This document shows positions 47,107-56,249 of a DNA stretch of 64,000 bases, piece by piece (positions within the stretch are counted from its first letter, which is position 1; every line of letters begins with the position of its first letter). The DNA is from Kitasatospora paranensis (lineage in GTDB: Bacteria > Actinomycetota > Actinomycetes > Streptomycetales > Streptomycetaceae). The stretch is taken from contig NZ_BAABKV010000001.1 of NCBI RefSeq assembly GCF_039544005.1, forward strand, positions 3,596,001 to 3,660,000. The letters are read 5' to 3'. Under the pieces are notes generated by a model that saw nothing but the letters and a program-made list of their open reading frames with translations, was not told where the DNA came from and did no database searches. Position numbers and translations under genes: made by a program.

Positions 47107-48333
47107 TCACTCCGCAGCGGAGTGGGTGGCGTGCCTGCGCCGACCATTATGGTCCACCAGGGCATCGATCTTCCGACCCCGTTCGAGCGCCTGGTCGAGC
47201 CCTCGCTTGAGGACCTTGGAGAGCGGTCGTTCGACCAGCCGGTGCACCAGGTAGGCCAGCACCATGACGCCCGCGATGACCAGGCCGGTGAGCAGGTAGG
47301 GGTTGATGCGGCCGTGCAGCTCCGAGAGCACCCACCAGCCGATCTCCTCGTGCAGCAGGTAGACCGGGTACGTCAGGGCGCCGGCCGTGACCAGCCAGCG
47401 GCCGCGGACCCAGTTGAGCCAGCCCAGCGCAGTGGCGAGCATCACGGCAAAGCACAGCGTCAGCAGCAGCAGGCAGAAGGAGTACGAGAGCCGGTGGTGC
47501 GCGTCGTTCTGGTAGCCGCTCATGATCTGCAGCAGCTTGTGCTGGGACACCAGCCAGCAGAAGGCGACGATCCCCCAGAGCAGCAGGTCGGGCCCGAAGC
47601 GGTACATCAGGAACAGCGCGAGGCCGGCGATGAACAGGGGCGCGTACTCGGGGACGAAGATCAGGTCCAGCAGCGGCATGCCCGAGACGCCGGCGGCGAT
47701 CGCACCGAACATCCAGATCCCGCAGAACATCACGACCCGGCGGTAGGTGAGCCCGATGGCCACCAGGACGCCGAACAGCACGTAGAAGCGCATCTCGATC
47801 CAGAGCGTCCAGTACACGGGGTCGATGTCGAGCCCGCCGATGCCGTTCTGGATCATCGTCATGTTGGTCAGGACGTCCGAGTAGCGGAACTTCTCCGCGT
47901 TCCACATCCAGGACGGGTGCTTGCCGAGCACCACGGCCGAGGTGATCAGCAGGCAGATCCAGTACGCCGGGAACAGCCGCACCACCCGCGACACGAAGAA
48001 CTTGCCGGCCGTACGCCCCCAGGCGGACATGCATATGACGAAGCCGCTGATCAGGAAGAACAGCTCCACGCCGATCCAGCCGTACGCACCGAAGGTGTGC
48101 AGGTGCGGAACGACCTTCGCCGGCGGCGCACCCCACATCGCCGGGTGCTGCTGGTAGCCCGTGTAGTGCCAGAGCACCACGGACAGGGCGGCCAGCAGCC
48201 GCAGCCCGTCGAGGACGTGCAGCCGCGGTCGCGCGGGTTCCTGCCTGACCGGCGTGCCCCCGCCCGGGGACAGGTCCCGTACGGGCGGCACGGCCGGCGG
48301 TGTGAACGCGGTGGTGCTGGATGACATCGGCAT
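47107..48333 (-). CDS. Acyltransferase-3 family membrane protein
   Basis: Encodes 408 residues from ATG 48333 (or 48327, two codons on). LHVLDGLRLLAALSVVLWHY, GWIGVELFFLISGFVICMSA, FFVSRVVRLFPAYWICLLIT, PVYWTLWIEMRFYVLFG and VHRLVERPLSKVLKRGLDQA cover the whole family pattern without interruption. It should O-acylate an extracytoplasmic sugar from an acyl-CoA donor. It is the first gene of the minus-strand glycan block and serves as the intact reference for the broken paralogue at 44358. Confidence 0.88.
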   Translation of the reverse strand: MPMSSSTTAFTPPAVPPVRDLSPGGGTPVRQEPARPRLHVLDGLRLLAALSVVLWHYTGYQQHPAMWGAPPAKVVPHLHTFGAYGWIGVELFFLISGFVICMSAWGRTAGKFFVSRVVRLFPAYWICLLITSAVVLGKHPSWMWNAEKFRYSDVLTNMTMIQNGIGGLDIDPVYWTLWIEMRFYVLFGVLVAIGLTYRRVVMFCGIWMFGAIAAGVSGMPLLDLIFVPEYAPLFIAGLALFLMYRFGPDLLLWGIVAFCWLVSQHKLLQIMSGYQNDAHHRLSYSFCLLLLTLCFAVMLATALGWLNWVRGRWLVTAGALTYPVYLLHEEIGWWVLSELHGRINPYLLTGLVIAGVMVLAYLVHRLVERPLSKVLKRGLDQALERGRKIDALVDHNGRRRHATHSAAE

Positions 48334-48498
48334 GGCTCTCAGATCCGGGCGCAGAGGCCGCCCCCACGCGGATGGACCGCGCGCGACGCCCCGGGTGGAC
48401 CCGAGAACACTAACCGGCACCCGAACCGTTTATCGGCCCGGTACCCGACTTGTCGGCCATTGCACACCCCTGAGCCGCGCCGCCGTGAGGTTTGCCGA

Positions 48499-49185
48499 TC
48501 AGACCAGCCGGCGGGCCGTCGCCCAGCGGGTCAGCTCGTGGCGGTTGCTGAGCTGGAGCTTGCGCAGCACCGCGGAGACGTGGCTCTCCACCGTCTTCAC
48601 CGAGATGAACAGCTGCTTGGCGATCTCCTTGTACGCGTAGCCGCGGGCGATCAGCCGCAGCACCTCGCGCTCGCGCTGGGTGAGGCGGTCCAGGTCCTCG
48701 TCGACCGGCGGGGTGTCGGTGGCCGCGAAGGCGTCCAGCACGAAGCCGGCCAGCCGGGGCGAGAACACCGCGTCGCCGTCGGAGATCCGGAAGATCGCGC
48801 CGACCAGGTCGCTCCCGGTGATGGTCTTGGTGACGTAGCCGCGCGCGCCGCCGCGGATCACGCCGATGACGTCCTCGGCGGCGTCGGAGACCGACAGCGC
48901 CAGGAAGCGCACCCCGCCCTGGTCCCCCATCAGCGGTGCCGAGCGGCGCAGCACCTCGACGCCGCCGCCGCCGGGCAGGTGGACGTCGAGCAGCACGACG
49001 TCCGGCCGGGTCGCGGCCACCACCTGCACCGCGGACTCCACGTCGTCCGCCTCGCCGACCACGTCGATGCCGGTGACCTCGGTGCGCCCGATCTCGGCGC
49101 GCACGCCCGTCCGGAACATCCGGTGGTCGTCCACCAGCACCACCCGCGCGGTGCGCTCAGGTGCCGTGCCCCCTGTGTCAGTCAT
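48499..49185 (-). CDS. NarL/LuxR-family response regulator
   Basis: Encodes 228 residues. Receiver domain at 14-135: VVLVDDHRMFRTGVR (acidic pocket), phosphoacceptor aspartate in VVLLDVHLPGGGG, conserved LALSVSD and YVTKTITG (lysine). The C-terminal LuxR helix-turn-helix is LTQREREVLRLIARGYAYKE and KTVESHVSAVLRKLQL. Its start overlaps the kinase stop by 8 bp, so it is translated with it. Probably controls the divergent PspC gene or envelope stress genes. Confidence 0.93.
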   Translation of the reverse strand: MTDTGGTAPERTARVVLVDDHRMFRTGVRAEIGRTEVTGIDVVGEADDVESAVQVVAATRPDVVLLDVHLPGGGGVEVLRRSAPLMGDQGGVRFLALSVSDAAEDVIGVIRGGARGYVTKTITGSDLVGAIFRISDGDAVFSPRLAGFVLDAFAATDTPPVDEDLDRLTQREREVLRLIARGYAYKEIAKQLFISVKTVESHVSAVLRKLQLSNRHELTRWATARRLV

Positions 49186-50665
49186 CTGCCCTCTCCATCT
49201 CCAGCTCGACCTCGGTGCCGCCGCCGGCCGCCGGCCGGACGCGGGCGGTGCCGCCGTGGCGCCTCATGCGGCCGACGATCGACTCCCGGACGCCCATCCG
49301 GTCCTCGGGCACGGTGTCCGGGTCGAAGCCGGGGCCGTGGTCGCGGACGAACACCGACACCGTCCTCCCCTCCACCTCTGCGTACACCTGGACCGGTCCC
49401 CCGCCACCGTACTTGGCCGCGTTGACCATTGCCTCCCTCGCGGCCTGCATCTGTGCCGCGATCCGCTCGTCCATCGGGCAGTCGCCGACGCAGACCAGCT
49501 CGACCGGGACGCCGTGCCGGTCCTCGACCTCGGCGACCACCGCGCGCACGTGCTCGGCGAGGGTGTCGGGGGCGGCCTCGGCGACGGCGTCAGGCCGGTA
49601 GAGCCACAGCCGCAGTTCGCGCTCCTGGGCGCGGGCCAGCCGCAGCACCTCCTTCGGGTCCTCGGCGCGCCGCTGAATGAGGGTCAGGGTGTGCAGCACC
49701 GAGTCGTGGACGTGCGCGGCGATCTCCGCCCGCTCCTGGGCGCGGATGCGGGCCGTCCGCTCGGCGCCGAGGTCCTGCCACATCCGCAGGGCGTACGGGC
49801 CGACCAGCACCAGCATGCCGGCCAGCACCGCGAGGGAGGCCTCGACGACCGACGCCAGGGTGGAGCCGCTGCCCTGCAGGACGAGGAAGGCGACGATGCC
49901 GACCACCACCAGCAGCACGCCGGCGGCGACCCGGACGAAGGCGCTGCGGCGCTTGGAGCCCTCGTCCAGGCCGAACCAGCGCTGCCACCGCGAGTCGTCG
50001 GCCTGCCGCCAGACCAGGGCGACGCCGACACCGATGGTGAGCAGCGGCCAGACGTACGGCTTGGCGGTCTGGATGTGCAGGGCGTTGAGCACGGCGATGA
50101 CGCCGACCACCAGGGCGAGCAGGGCGACCAGTTGGCCGGCGCCTCCGGTCCGGCCGGTGCCGGCGGCCTCGCCGGGGGCCGGTGCGCCGCCCGGCCCGGC
50201 CGGGTCGGGGGCGCCGAGGAAGGTGCCCTGGAGGAGTTCGCGCAGCCGGGCGATGCCGCGGCTGCGGCCCTTGGTGGGCCCGGCGGGCCTGGCGGTGCCG
50301 ACGCCGACCCGGACGAACGCGCCGTTGACGTAGGCCCACTGCGTGGCGGCGCCGGGCGCCGGTTCGCCGATGCCGATCGGCACCACGAACCAGAACGCCG
50401 CGTACAGCAGCGCGCCGATGCCCTGGGCGAAGAACAGCAGCACGAAGGCGAGGCGCACCCAGCGGACGGGCAGCCCGAGGTGGACGGCCAGGCCGTGCGC
50501 GACGCCGCCGAGGATCCGCCCGTGCGGGCTCCGGTACAGCCGCCGGTACGGCGGGTCCGCCGGCCCGCCCGCGGGATGCTCCGCCGCCGCGCCGGGGGCG
50601 GCCGGGGCGTCGGGTTCGGGGTACTGGGTCTCGCTGCCGGGTGCTGCCACGCCACAGATGGTCAC
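49178..50665 (-). CDS. PspC-domain sensor histidine kinase
   Basis: Encodes up to 495 residues from GTG 50665 (a second GTG at 50650 is possible). The N-terminus carries a PspC domain (RLYRSPHGRILGGVAHGLAV, then FAQGIGALLYAAFWFVVP) followed by further spans (LVALLALVVGVIAVLNALHI and others). The cytoplasmic part is of the HPK7/DesK type: phosphoacceptor histidine in AEIAAHVHDSVLHTLTLIQR and ATP-binding N and G boxes MVNAAKYGG and VRDHGPGFDP. Partner: the regulator at 48499. PspC in the sensor suggests monitoring of membrane state. Confidence 0.92.
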   Translation of the reverse strand: MTICGVAAPGSETQYPEPDAPAAPGAAAEHPAGGPADPPYRRLYRSPHGRILGGVAHGLAVHLGLPVRWVRLAFVLLFFAQGIGALLYAAFWFVVPIGIGEPAPGAATQWAYVNGAFVRVGVGTARPAGPTKGRSRGIARLRELLQGTFLGAPDPAGPGGAPAPGEAAGTGRTGGAGQLVALLALVVGVIAVLNALHIQTAKPYVWPLLTIGVGVALVWRQADDSRWQRWFGLDEGSKRRSAFVRVAAGVLLVVVGIVAFLVLQGSGSTLASVVEASLAVLAGMLVLVGPYALRMWQDLGAERTARIRAQERAEIAAHVHDSVLHTLTLIQRRAEDPKEVLRLARAQERELRLWLYRPDAVAEAAPDTLAEHVRAVVAEVEDRHGVPVELVCVGDCPMDERIAAQMQAAREAMVNAAKYGGGGPVQVYAEVEGRTVSVFVRDHGPGFDPDTVPEDRMGVRESIVGRMRRHGGTARVRPAAGGGTEVELEMERADD

Positions 50666-50782
50666 ACGGCGGCGGGTGCCGGTGCATCAGGGTCGGGCCC
50701 CGAGGTCTCTCAGGGAGAGATCAGGGTACGGACCGGGCCCGTGCCGGTTGGGTGCGGGCCCGGGAGCCAGCAGGATGGTGCC

Positions 50783-52263
50783 ATGACCGACGAGCAGAGC
50801 ACCGGGGCCGAGCCGGAGCCGTCCCAGGAGGGCCAGCGCCCGCCGTTGACCCGCAGCGACCGGCACCGGGTGGTGGCCGGCGTCTGCGGCGGTCTCGGCC
50901 GCCACCTGGACATCGACCCGGTGGTGTTCCGGGTCGTCGTCGCCGTGCTCTGCCTCTCCGGCGGGCTGGGCCTGTTCCTGTACGGGCTGGCCTGGCTGAT
51001 CGTGCCGCGGCCGCCGGAGGCGGACGGCGCGCCGGGCCGCACCGAGCTCCAGCGGGTGCTGACCGGCCGGGTGGACGGGCAGTCGATCGGCGCGGTGCTG
51101 CTGACCGTGATCGGCACCGGGGTGTTCTTCTCCTCGATGGGCGACGGCGGCCAGATGTTCCCGCTGCTGCTGCTCGGCGCGCTCGTGTTCCTCGCCGTCC
51201 GGTACGACCCGGAGCGCCGGCGCCGGGCCGCCGACGGGGCCCCGGGCACGGACGGGCCCCAGGACGGGCCCCGGGACCGGCCCGAGGAGCAGGTGGAGCA
51301 GCTCGACTGGAAGACCTGGCAGCACCGGTTCGGTCAGGACTTCCAGGCGGAGTGGCAGACCCGGAAGGCGGAGATGCACGCCCGGCTGCGGGAGGCCCGG
51401 GAGAGTGTCGCCGAGCAGCACGCGCGGGCCCGGGCGGCCGGCGCCGTCCCGCCGGACAGCCCGCCGCCGGGCCCGTCCGGGTACCTGTGGGACCCGCGGC
51501 ACCCGGAGCGCAATCCGTACCAGGGGCAGAACCCGCCGCCGGGGGTGCCGGCCCAGGCGTGGTGGCAGCGCACCGACCTCCCGGAGGGCGACCCGCTGCG
51601 CAAGCAGGCCCCGGCGGCTCCCGCCCGGCCGCGGCCCCGGCCCCGGCCGGACGGGGCGGCGGCGGACTGGGCGGGGTGGGCCTGCTGCTCGCGGCCGGCG
51701 CGGGGGCGCTGGCGTGGTGGCTGGCTGGACGGCACGGCGGGACGGTGCACCCGGCGACGGTGGCGGCCGCGGCGCTACTGGCGCTGGGCCTGGTGATCCT
51801 GGTGGGCGCCCGGTACGGGCGGGCCCGCGGGCTGACGGTGCCGGCCCTGCTGCTGGCCCTGCTGCTGGCCGGTTCGGGCGGCTCGGGCGCGGTGCTCGGC
51901 GCCGGCCTCGGCGACCGCACCTGGACGCCGGCCGCCGCGTCGGCGCTGCAGGACCACTACGCGCTGGCGGCGGGCGACGCGACGCTGGACCTGACCGCGG
52001 TGGATCCGGCGGGCGGGACGCTGAGCAGCACGGTACGCCTCGGCGCGGGTGACCTGAAGGTGCTGCTGCGGCGGGACGTGACCGTCCGGCTGACGGTGCG
52101 CAACGCGGTGGGGGACGTGCGGCTGCCGAACGGCGAGCGGCTGTCGGGGACGGGCCGCACCCGGGAGTCGGTGGTGCCGCCGGCTGCCGGGGCGGTGCCG
52201 CGCGGAACGCTGGATCTCACCCTGAACGTGGGTCTCGGAGACGTGGAGGTGGTGCAGGCATGA
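50783..52263 (+). CDS. PspC-domain envelope-stress membrane protein (frame break near 51665)
   Basis: It starts MTDEQSTGAEPEPSQEGQRP; a PspC domain follows (VVAGVCGGLGRHLDIDPVVF, LGLFLYGLAWLIVPRP) and another pair of spans. After a Gly/Pro/Arg stretch the frame changes near 51665 in a G/C run (one base missing) and continues as GGVGLLLAAGAGALAWWLAG, then a C-terminal part like cell-wall-active-antibiotic-response (toastrack) domains: AAGDATLDLTAVDPAGGTLS to LDLTLNVGLGDVEVVQ. Divergent from the sensor kinase with 117 bp between, so probably its target. Stop overlaps the next start (ATGA). Confidence 0.82.
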
Positions 52264-52490
52264 GAAAGCATCCGGTCGACCCGTTCTCGCTGGTGTCGGG
52301 GGCGCTGTTCACCGTGATCGCGGTGGTCTACCTGGCGGCGTCGCTGTCGGGCGACGTGGTGGACGGGCGGGTCGTCGTCCCGGTGGTGCTGATCGGGCTG
52401 GGGGCTGCGGGGCTGGCGGGGGCGGTGACGGCGGTGGCCCGCCGCGGCCGGTCGGCGGAGCCTGCGCCGCCCCCGCCCGAGGACTCCTGA
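52260..52490 (+). CDS. Small two-span membrane protein
   Basis: Encodes 76 residues from ATG 52260, overlapping the preceding stop. Two spans are visible: VSGALFTVIAVVYLAASLSG and VVPVVLIGLGAAGLAGAVTA, with a Pro-rich tail. No known family is recognised. Coupling to the PspC gene suggests a joint role in the membrane. It converges on the Rieske gene with 7 bp between. Confidence 0.78.
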   Translation: MRKHPVDPFSLVSGALFTVIAVVYLAASLSGDVVDGRVVVPVVLIGLGAAGLAGAVTAVARRGRSAEPAPPPPEDS

Positions 52491-52497
52491 GCGCCGG

Positions 52498-53546
52498 TCA
52501 GGTCTGCTGCCGGTTGCCGAGTTCCAGCCGGTCGCCGTTCCTGGTGACGCTGTACTTCGGCAGCGGCTTGGTGGCGGGACCGTTGACGACGGCTCCCGTC
52601 CCGGCGTCGAAGCGCGAGCCGTGGCACGGGCAGTACATCCGGCCGTCCCGGGGGCGTCGACGGTGCAGCCGGAGTGGGTGCAGATCGCCGAGAAGGCGCA
52701 GTACTGGCCGGCGGCGGGTTGCACGATGTAGATGGCGTCACCGCTGGCGGGGTCCTTGACCTGCGCGGATCCGCCGACCGGCACGGCCGAGGCGGCGACC
52801 GAGGGAGCGGCCCCGGTGCCGCCGGAGGGCGGGGCGACGGGGGCGGCCTCGGTGCGGCCGGGGCCGGGAGCGGACGTGGCGGGGGTGACGGTCACCGCGT
52901 CCTTGCCGCGGCCGAAGGTGGCGGTGAGGGAGCCGGAGAGCAGCCCGGCGCCGCCGAGGGCGACGGCCGCGATCCCGCCGTCCAGCAGGGCCCGCCGGCG
53001 GACGGTCTCCTCCGCGAGTCCGCGGGCCCGGTCCCGTTCGGCTCGCCGGGCCAGGTAGCCGTCGACGGACAGATACGGGGTGCCGGCGAGCACGATCGGG
53101 GTCCAGGCCATCAGGTAGGCGAGGTCGTTGCCGAGGTAGTACGGCGAGACGCTCCAGCTGACGGTGAGGAAGAGGGTCAGGTTGATCATGGCGCCGCCGG
53201 CCGCGGCGAGCCGCCCCCACAGGCCGAGCAGGGTGCCGAGGCCGACCGCGAGCTCGCCGAAGGCGATCAGCAGGGCGACGAAGGTCGGCATGTGCAGGGC
53301 CAGGTCGAGTGCCCAGCCGATCGGACTGGCGCCCTTGACCGCCTGGGTCTGCGAGACGAACGAGGCCGGGTCGCCCGCGCCCGCCAGGTAGTGCGAGTCG
53401 GTCAGCTTGTCGAACGCCGCGTAGACGAAGGTGACGCCGAGGAAGAGGCGCAGCGGCAGCGTCGCGAACCGGGTGGCGGTCTGCTGCCAGGGAATGCGCC
53501 GCGCGCTGTCGTGCGGCGGTCGGTGTCCGTCGTGCCCCGGGGTCAT
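52498..53546 (-). CDS. DoxX-like membrane domain fused to a Rieske iron-sulfur domain (frame break near 52650)
   Basis: It starts MTPGHDGHRPPHDSARRIPW; residues 26-175 form a four-span DoxX part (LPLRLFLGVTFVYAAFDKLT, GELAVGLGTLLGLWGRLAAA). After a Pro/Ala linker comes a Rieske domain with CTHSGCTVD; near 52650 one C is missing from a CCCCGGG run, and the corrected frame gives RDGRMYCPCHGSRFDAGTGA, the second ligand motif (CxxH), ending KYSVTRNGDRLELGNRQQT. It probably takes part in electron transfer with a quinone-like partner at the membrane. About 349 residues. Confidence 0.85.
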
Positions 53547-53645
53547 ACCGATGCCCTTCGCTCACGCCTGTCGTCCGATGACAGGTCCGGTCCGATTCTG
53601 CCCGGAGCCGACCGGGTTCTGCGGCAGCTCCGGTGGCGTACGCAG

Positions 53646-53683
53646 CCGCGCCGCCACTCCCCAGTACGGAAGCGGCGGCGCGG
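53646..53683. terminator. Hairpin downstream of guaA
   Basis: Perfect 10-bp arms (CCGCGCCGCC, complement 53674-53683) with an 18-nt loop, about 35 bp behind the guaA stop. Confidence 0.55.
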
Positions 53684-53716
53684 TCGTTCAATCGGCCGGG
53701 AGACCGGCCGGTGGGA

Positions 53717-55310
53717 TCACTCCCACTCGATGGTGCCCGGCGGCTTGCTGGTGATGTCCAGGACGACGCGGTTCACGTCGCGGACCTCGTTGGTGATCCG
53801 GGTGGAGATCTTGGCCAGCACGTCGTAGGGCAGCCGCGACCAGTCGGCCGTCATGGCGTCCTCGGACGAGACCGGGCGCAGCACGATCGGGTGGCCGTAG
53901 GTGCGGCCGTCGCCCTGGACGCCGACGCTGCGGACGTCGGCGAGCAGCACCACCGGGCACTGCCAGATCTCGTTGTCGAGACCGGCCGCGGTGAGCTCCT
54001 CGCGGGCGATGGCGTCGGCCTCGCGGAGCAGGTCGAGACGCTCCTCGGTGACCTCGCCGACGATCCGGATGCCCAGGCCCGGGCCGGGGAACGGCTGGCG
54101 CTGGACGATCTCGGCGGGCAGGCCGAGCTCCTGGCCGACCATCCGGACCTCGTCCTTGAACAGCTTGCGCAGCGGCTCGACCAGCTGGAACTGGAGGTCC
54201 TCCGGCAGGCCGCCGACGTTGTGGTGCGACTTGATGTTGGCGGTGCCGGTGCCGCCGCCGGACTCGACGACGTCCGGGTAGAGCGTGCCCTGGACGAGGA
54301 AGTCGACGGACTCGCCGTGCTCGCCCGCCTCGGCCACGATCTCGGCCTGCGCCTGCTCGAAGACCCGGATGAACTCCCGGCCGATGATCTTGCGCTTCTG
54401 CTCGGGGTCGCTGACCCCGGCCAGGGCGCTCAGGAAGCGCTCCTTGGCGTCGACGACCTTCAGCTGGACGCCGGTGGCGGCCACGAAGTCCTTCTCGACC
54501 TGCTCGGTCTCGCCCTTGCGCATCAGGCCGTGGTCGACGTACACGCAGGTCAGCCGGTCACCGATGGCCTTGTTGACCAGGGCGGCGGCGACCGCGGAGT
54601 CCACGCCGCCGGAGAGGCCGCAGACGGCGCGCTTGGTGCCGACCTGCTCGCGGATCAGCGCGACCTGCTCGTCGACCACGTTGACGGTCGTCCACGTCGG
54701 GGCGAGGCCGGCGCCGCGGTACAGGAAGTGCTCCAGCAGCTGCTGGCCGTGGTCGGAGTGCAGGACCTCGGGGTGGTACTGGACGCCGTAGAGGCGGGCC
54801 TCGTCGTTCTCGAAGGCGGCGACCGGCACCACGCCCGTGGAGGCGGTGACGGTGAAGCCCTCGGGCGCGGCCGAGCAGGCGTCGCCGTGCGACATCCACA
54901 CGGAGTGCTGCGCCGGGATGCCCTCGAAGAGGGTCGAGCCGGTGCGGGAGACCGACAGCGGGGTGCGGCCGTACTCGCGGGCACCGGTGTTGTCGACGGT
55001 GCCGCCGAGGGTCACGGCCATCAGCTGGAAGCCGTAGCACATGCCGAAGACCGGGACACCGGCCTCGAACAGCGCGCGGTCGATGCGGTGCGCCCTCCTC
55101 GTAGACCGAGGAGGGGCCGCCGGAGAGGATGATCGCCTTCGGGTTCTTGGCGAGCATGTCGGCCACCGGCATGGTGCTCGGCACGATCTCGCTGTAGACC
55201 CGCGCCTCACGCACCCGGCGGGCGATGAGCTGGGCGTACTGGGCACCGAAGTCGACGACCAGGACGGTGTCGTTCTCAGGTGCGGACTGGTCCGGGGAAG
55301 CAGAGGACAC
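53717..55310 (-). CDS. guaA: GMP synthase (glutamine-hydrolysing) (frame break near 55090)
   Basis: Begins [20 protein letters not shown], with [20 protein letters not shown]. The class I glutaminase has its nucleophile in [13 protein letters not shown] and histidine in VQYHPEV. The ATP-pyrophosphatase P-loop is [16 protein letters not shown]; the dimerisation domain ends in KPPGTIEWE, the usual C-terminus. It converts XMP to GMP. At about 55090 the frame breaks between SVYEEGAP and [10 protein letters not shown]; restoring two bases (CG) gives the usual sequence. An error is likely, since the gene is a housekeeping one. About 531 residues. Confidence 0.95.
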
Positions 55311-55721
55311 GGACGGCCTTCCGGCGGGTGTGGGGAGTGTCTGGTGCCGAGTCTACCGGGCGCCTCGAACGCCCCGATTCACCCGCTTGCCGCGGACGGG
55401 CGCCGTGACCGGCCCGGGCGGCGGATCGTTGCACCTCATGACCGTACGACCGGACCGGGCCCGCCAGGCCCGGGCGGCCCCCGGACGGTCGGCAGGACCA
55501 CGCGTGGATGCCTCGATCCGGTCCACCGGCACGCGTGGCGGGCAGCGCCCGCCGTGGGACCGCGCGCCGGTGCACAGTCGGGCCAGCAGGGGACAGCGAC
55601 CCCGGCCGTGACCGGACGGACCGACGGGGCGGGGCGGCCGGCGCCGGCCGCCCCGCCTCCCGGCGCCCGCCCCGTCACTCGGGCTCCGTTCGCACGCCCC
55701 CGTGCGCCCCGGCTTGCCTCT

Positions 55722-55736
55722 ACTACGGAGCGTAGT
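55722..55736. promoter_or_regulatory. Perfect 15-bp dyad ACTACG-GAG-CGTAGT
   Basis: The half-sites ACTACG and CGTAGT around GAG resemble BlaI/MecI-type operators (TACTAC/GTAGTA). No BlaI-like regulator or target gene is visible nearby, so function is open. Confidence 0.35.
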
Positions 55737-56121
55737 CGTTCTCCCGGGTCGATTCCCGCCCCGCACGCCGCACCGAACCGCCTCCGGAGGACCCTCCGCC
55801 GAACGCCGGGCGACAAACGGACTGCGGCGAAGTGTGCCGAATCGGTTGCACAGTAAGGCTTCCGTCCAGCACGATGCTGGATGTGGGGGTTGGCCGTCCG
55901 CCGTGACAGGCGGCGCACTCCGGTTTCCGGACGACCGGTGAACCGGCAGCGACAACGGTTATCACCTCACGCTCCGTGAAGGCCGACCCGGCCCGCGCGT
56001 GCCGGAGCCCGCACACCCGCCGGGCGTCCGTCGCGCTTCCAAGCCATCCGACAGGCGGCGCTCTTCCCCCGGCGCCGTCATCCCCAGCACCGGCGCCGCC
56101 CTGACGCCGAGTGCTGAACGA

Positions 56122-56153
56122 CAAAGGGCCCCGTTCCCCCGCGGGGCCCTTTG
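56122..56153. terminator. Terminator downstream of the zinc-ribbon membrane protein gene
   Basis: Perfect 12-bp stem CAAAGGGCCCCG with complement, 8-nt loop. On the minus strand the arm ends in TTTG, as in an intrinsic terminator of modest U content. Confidence 0.75.
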
Positions 56154-56167
56154 CCCTGTCCGGGGCC

Positions 56168-56243
56168 GGTCCGGGCGCTGTCCGTCGGTCCGGGCGCTGT
56201 CCGTCGGTCCGGGCGCTGTCCGTCGGTCCGGGCGCTGCCCGGG
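56168..56243. repeat. Four tandem copies of a 19-bp unit
   Basis: The unit GGTCCGGGCGCTGTCCGTC occurs three times exactly at 56168-56224, then once with changes to 56243, directly behind the stop of the membrane protein gene. Confidence 0.9.
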
Positions 56244-56249
56244 GGCGGT

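Larger units (their letters stand above)
55311..56249. other. Long interval without a supported gene, with a dyad, a terminator and a tandem repeat
   Basis: Several long open frames cross this stretch in both directions but have shadow composition (Arg/Pro-rich, no motif), so I call none. It contains the guaA promoter region on the left, a symmetric element at 55722-55736, a terminator at 56122 and a tandem repeat at 56168. A structured RNA cannot be excluded. Confidence 0.5.

Noticed and set aside
55353..55955. A possible gene in the interval upstream of guaA
   Set aside because: Arg/Pro/Gly-rich translation with no motif or convincing start; several competing frames overlap.
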